Below are positions 5,105 through 5,671 of a stretch of 5,671 nt of DNA, piece by piece. Source of the DNA: Propionibacterium sp. (GTDB taxonomy: Bacteria > Actinomycetota > Actinomycetes > Propionibacteriales > Propionibacteriaceae); the NCBI GenBank assembly GCA_012514785.1, contig JAAYZP010000475.1:1-5671 (forward strand). The letters run 5' to 3'. Under the pieces are notes generated by a model that saw only the letters and a list, made by a program, of their open reading frames with translations, was not told where the DNA came from and did not search any database. Positions within the stretch are counted from its first letter, which is position 1. Every line of letters begins with the position of its first letter. The translations under genes and the position numbers were made by a program.

Positions 5105-5671
5105 ATGACTGAGACTCGTTCCGCCTGGGCCTGGGGCCTGGCCAGTGTGCATGCCCAAGGTGTCCTCGACGTTTGGTACCCCGAGCCCCAGCTGGGCTCC
5201 GACGTAACCGAGGACGCGCCCGAGTACCTGGCCGCCGCCCAGGCGTACGACGAGCTGCGCGGCGTCGACAAGAAGCTCGTGCGGACGCAGATCGAGCTCG
5301 ACGAGACCCCCGAGGGCGTCGAGGACGCGTTCCTCCGCCTGCACCTGCTGAGCGCGCGCCTCGTCCAGCCGCACGGGGTCAACCTGAACGGCGTCTTCGG
5401 CATCCTCCCGAATAACGCGTGGACCAACCACGGCCCCGTCCGCATCGAGGACGTCGTCAAGGTGCGCGCCGCGCTGCTGGCGAACAACGAGCAGTTCACG
5501 ATCTACGGGGTGGACAAGTTCCCCCGCATGATCGACTACATCGTCCCCTCCGGCGTGCGCATCGCCGACGCCGACCGCGTCCGCCTCGGCGCCCACCTCG
5601 CGCACGGCACGACCGTGATGCACGAGGGCTTCGTCAACTTCAACGCCGGCACGCTCGGCACGTCGATGGTC
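5105..5671 (+). CDS. dapD: 2,3,4,5-tetrahydropyridine-2,6-dicarboxylate N-succinyltransferase, 3' end outside window
   Basis: Transfers succinate from succinyl-CoA to tetrahydrodipicolinate in the succinylase branch of lysine/DAP synthesis. The first 189 residues are present, in frame to the last base; full-length actinobacterial DapD has about 310-320. The sequence follows the actinobacterial type (M. tuberculosis Rv1201c): LRLHLLSARLVQPHG (77-91), WTNHGP (106-111), YGVDKFPRMIDYIVPSGVRIADADRVRLGAHLAHGTTVMHEGFVN in the middle, and NAGTLGTSMV at the edge. The repeated VRLGAHLA-type hexapeptides begin the left-handed beta-helix of a trimeric acyltransferase. The catalytic Glu known from M. tuberculosis DapD is expected just past the window. 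The ATG at 5105 matches homologue starts and has a -10-like hexamer 7 nt before it. It diverges from dapE. Confidence 0.96.
   Translation, partial: MTETRSAWAWGLASVHAQGVLDVWYPEPQLGSDVTEDAPEYLAAAQAYDELRGVDKKLVRTQIELDETPEGVEDAFLRLHLLSARLVQPHGVNLNGVFGILPNNAWTNHGPVRIEDVVKVRAALLANNEQFTIYGVDKFPRMIDYIVPSGVRIADADRVRLGAHLAHGTTVMHEGFVNFNAGTLGTSMV

Noticed and set aside
5173..5415. 80-codon plus-strand frame inside dapD
   Set aside because: Shifted frame of dapD with strongly Arg/Ala/Pro-biased content.
5039..5623. 195-codon N-terminal extension of dapE
   Set aside because: It lies antisense to dapD, has no DapE homology, and crosses the divergent promoter region. DapE homologues start at the ATG at 5038.

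Overview
The window is very GC-rich, codes densely on both strands, and carries an actinobacterial gene set: actinobacterial-type GlgC and GlgA/GlgM, a DUF3117 microprotein, a DivIVA-repeat membrane protein, a LOG-family protein, DapE and an actinobacterial-type DapD. Gene order recalls the region between dapD and glgC in Mycobacterium tuberculosis (about Rv1201c to Rv1213) and Corynebacterium glutamicum, but is more compact. I read it as an ordinary chromosomal locus of a non-mycobacterial actinobacterium. A member of the Propionibacteriaceae or a related family is possible, but the sequence alone does not fix the genus.

Layout. glgC (6-1232, minus) and glgA/glgM (1349-2539, plus) diverge from a 116-bp intergenic region. 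glgA ends at a strong UUCG-loop hairpin (2562-2587) that it shares with a converging minus-strand operon. In transcription order that operon is dapE (5038-3971), a LOG-family gene (3952-3194), a small DivIVA-repeat membrane protein (3197-2802) and a 55-residue DUF3117 protein (2793-2626). dapD (5105 onward, plus) diverges from dapE across 66 bp and runs off the right edge.

Function. GlgC makes ADP-glucose. GlgA/GlgM uses it either for alpha-glucan elongation or for maltose-1-phosphate that feeds GlgE. DapD and DapE carry out the succinyltransferase and desuccinylase steps of the meso-diaminopimelate/lysine pathway, needed for peptidoglycan and lysine. The LOG protein probably removes the ribose-phosphate from nucleoside monophosphates. 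The two small genes have no settled role. The window therefore joins storage-carbon synthesis and cell-wall precursor synthesis around a small, poorly understood conserved module.

Regulation. The operon-leading genes glgC, dapE and dapD lack a Shine-Dalgarno sequence. Each has a -10-like hexamer 6-7 nt before its ATG, which suggests leaderless mRNAs. LOG and DUF3117, inside the operon, have clear Shine-Dalgarno sequences. I found no mobile element, CRISPR array, tRNA or rRNA, and no gene-free stretch above 300 bases. I see no clearly novel system. The best candidates for a second look are the promoter architecture and the LOG/DivIVA-repeat/DUF3117 trio.
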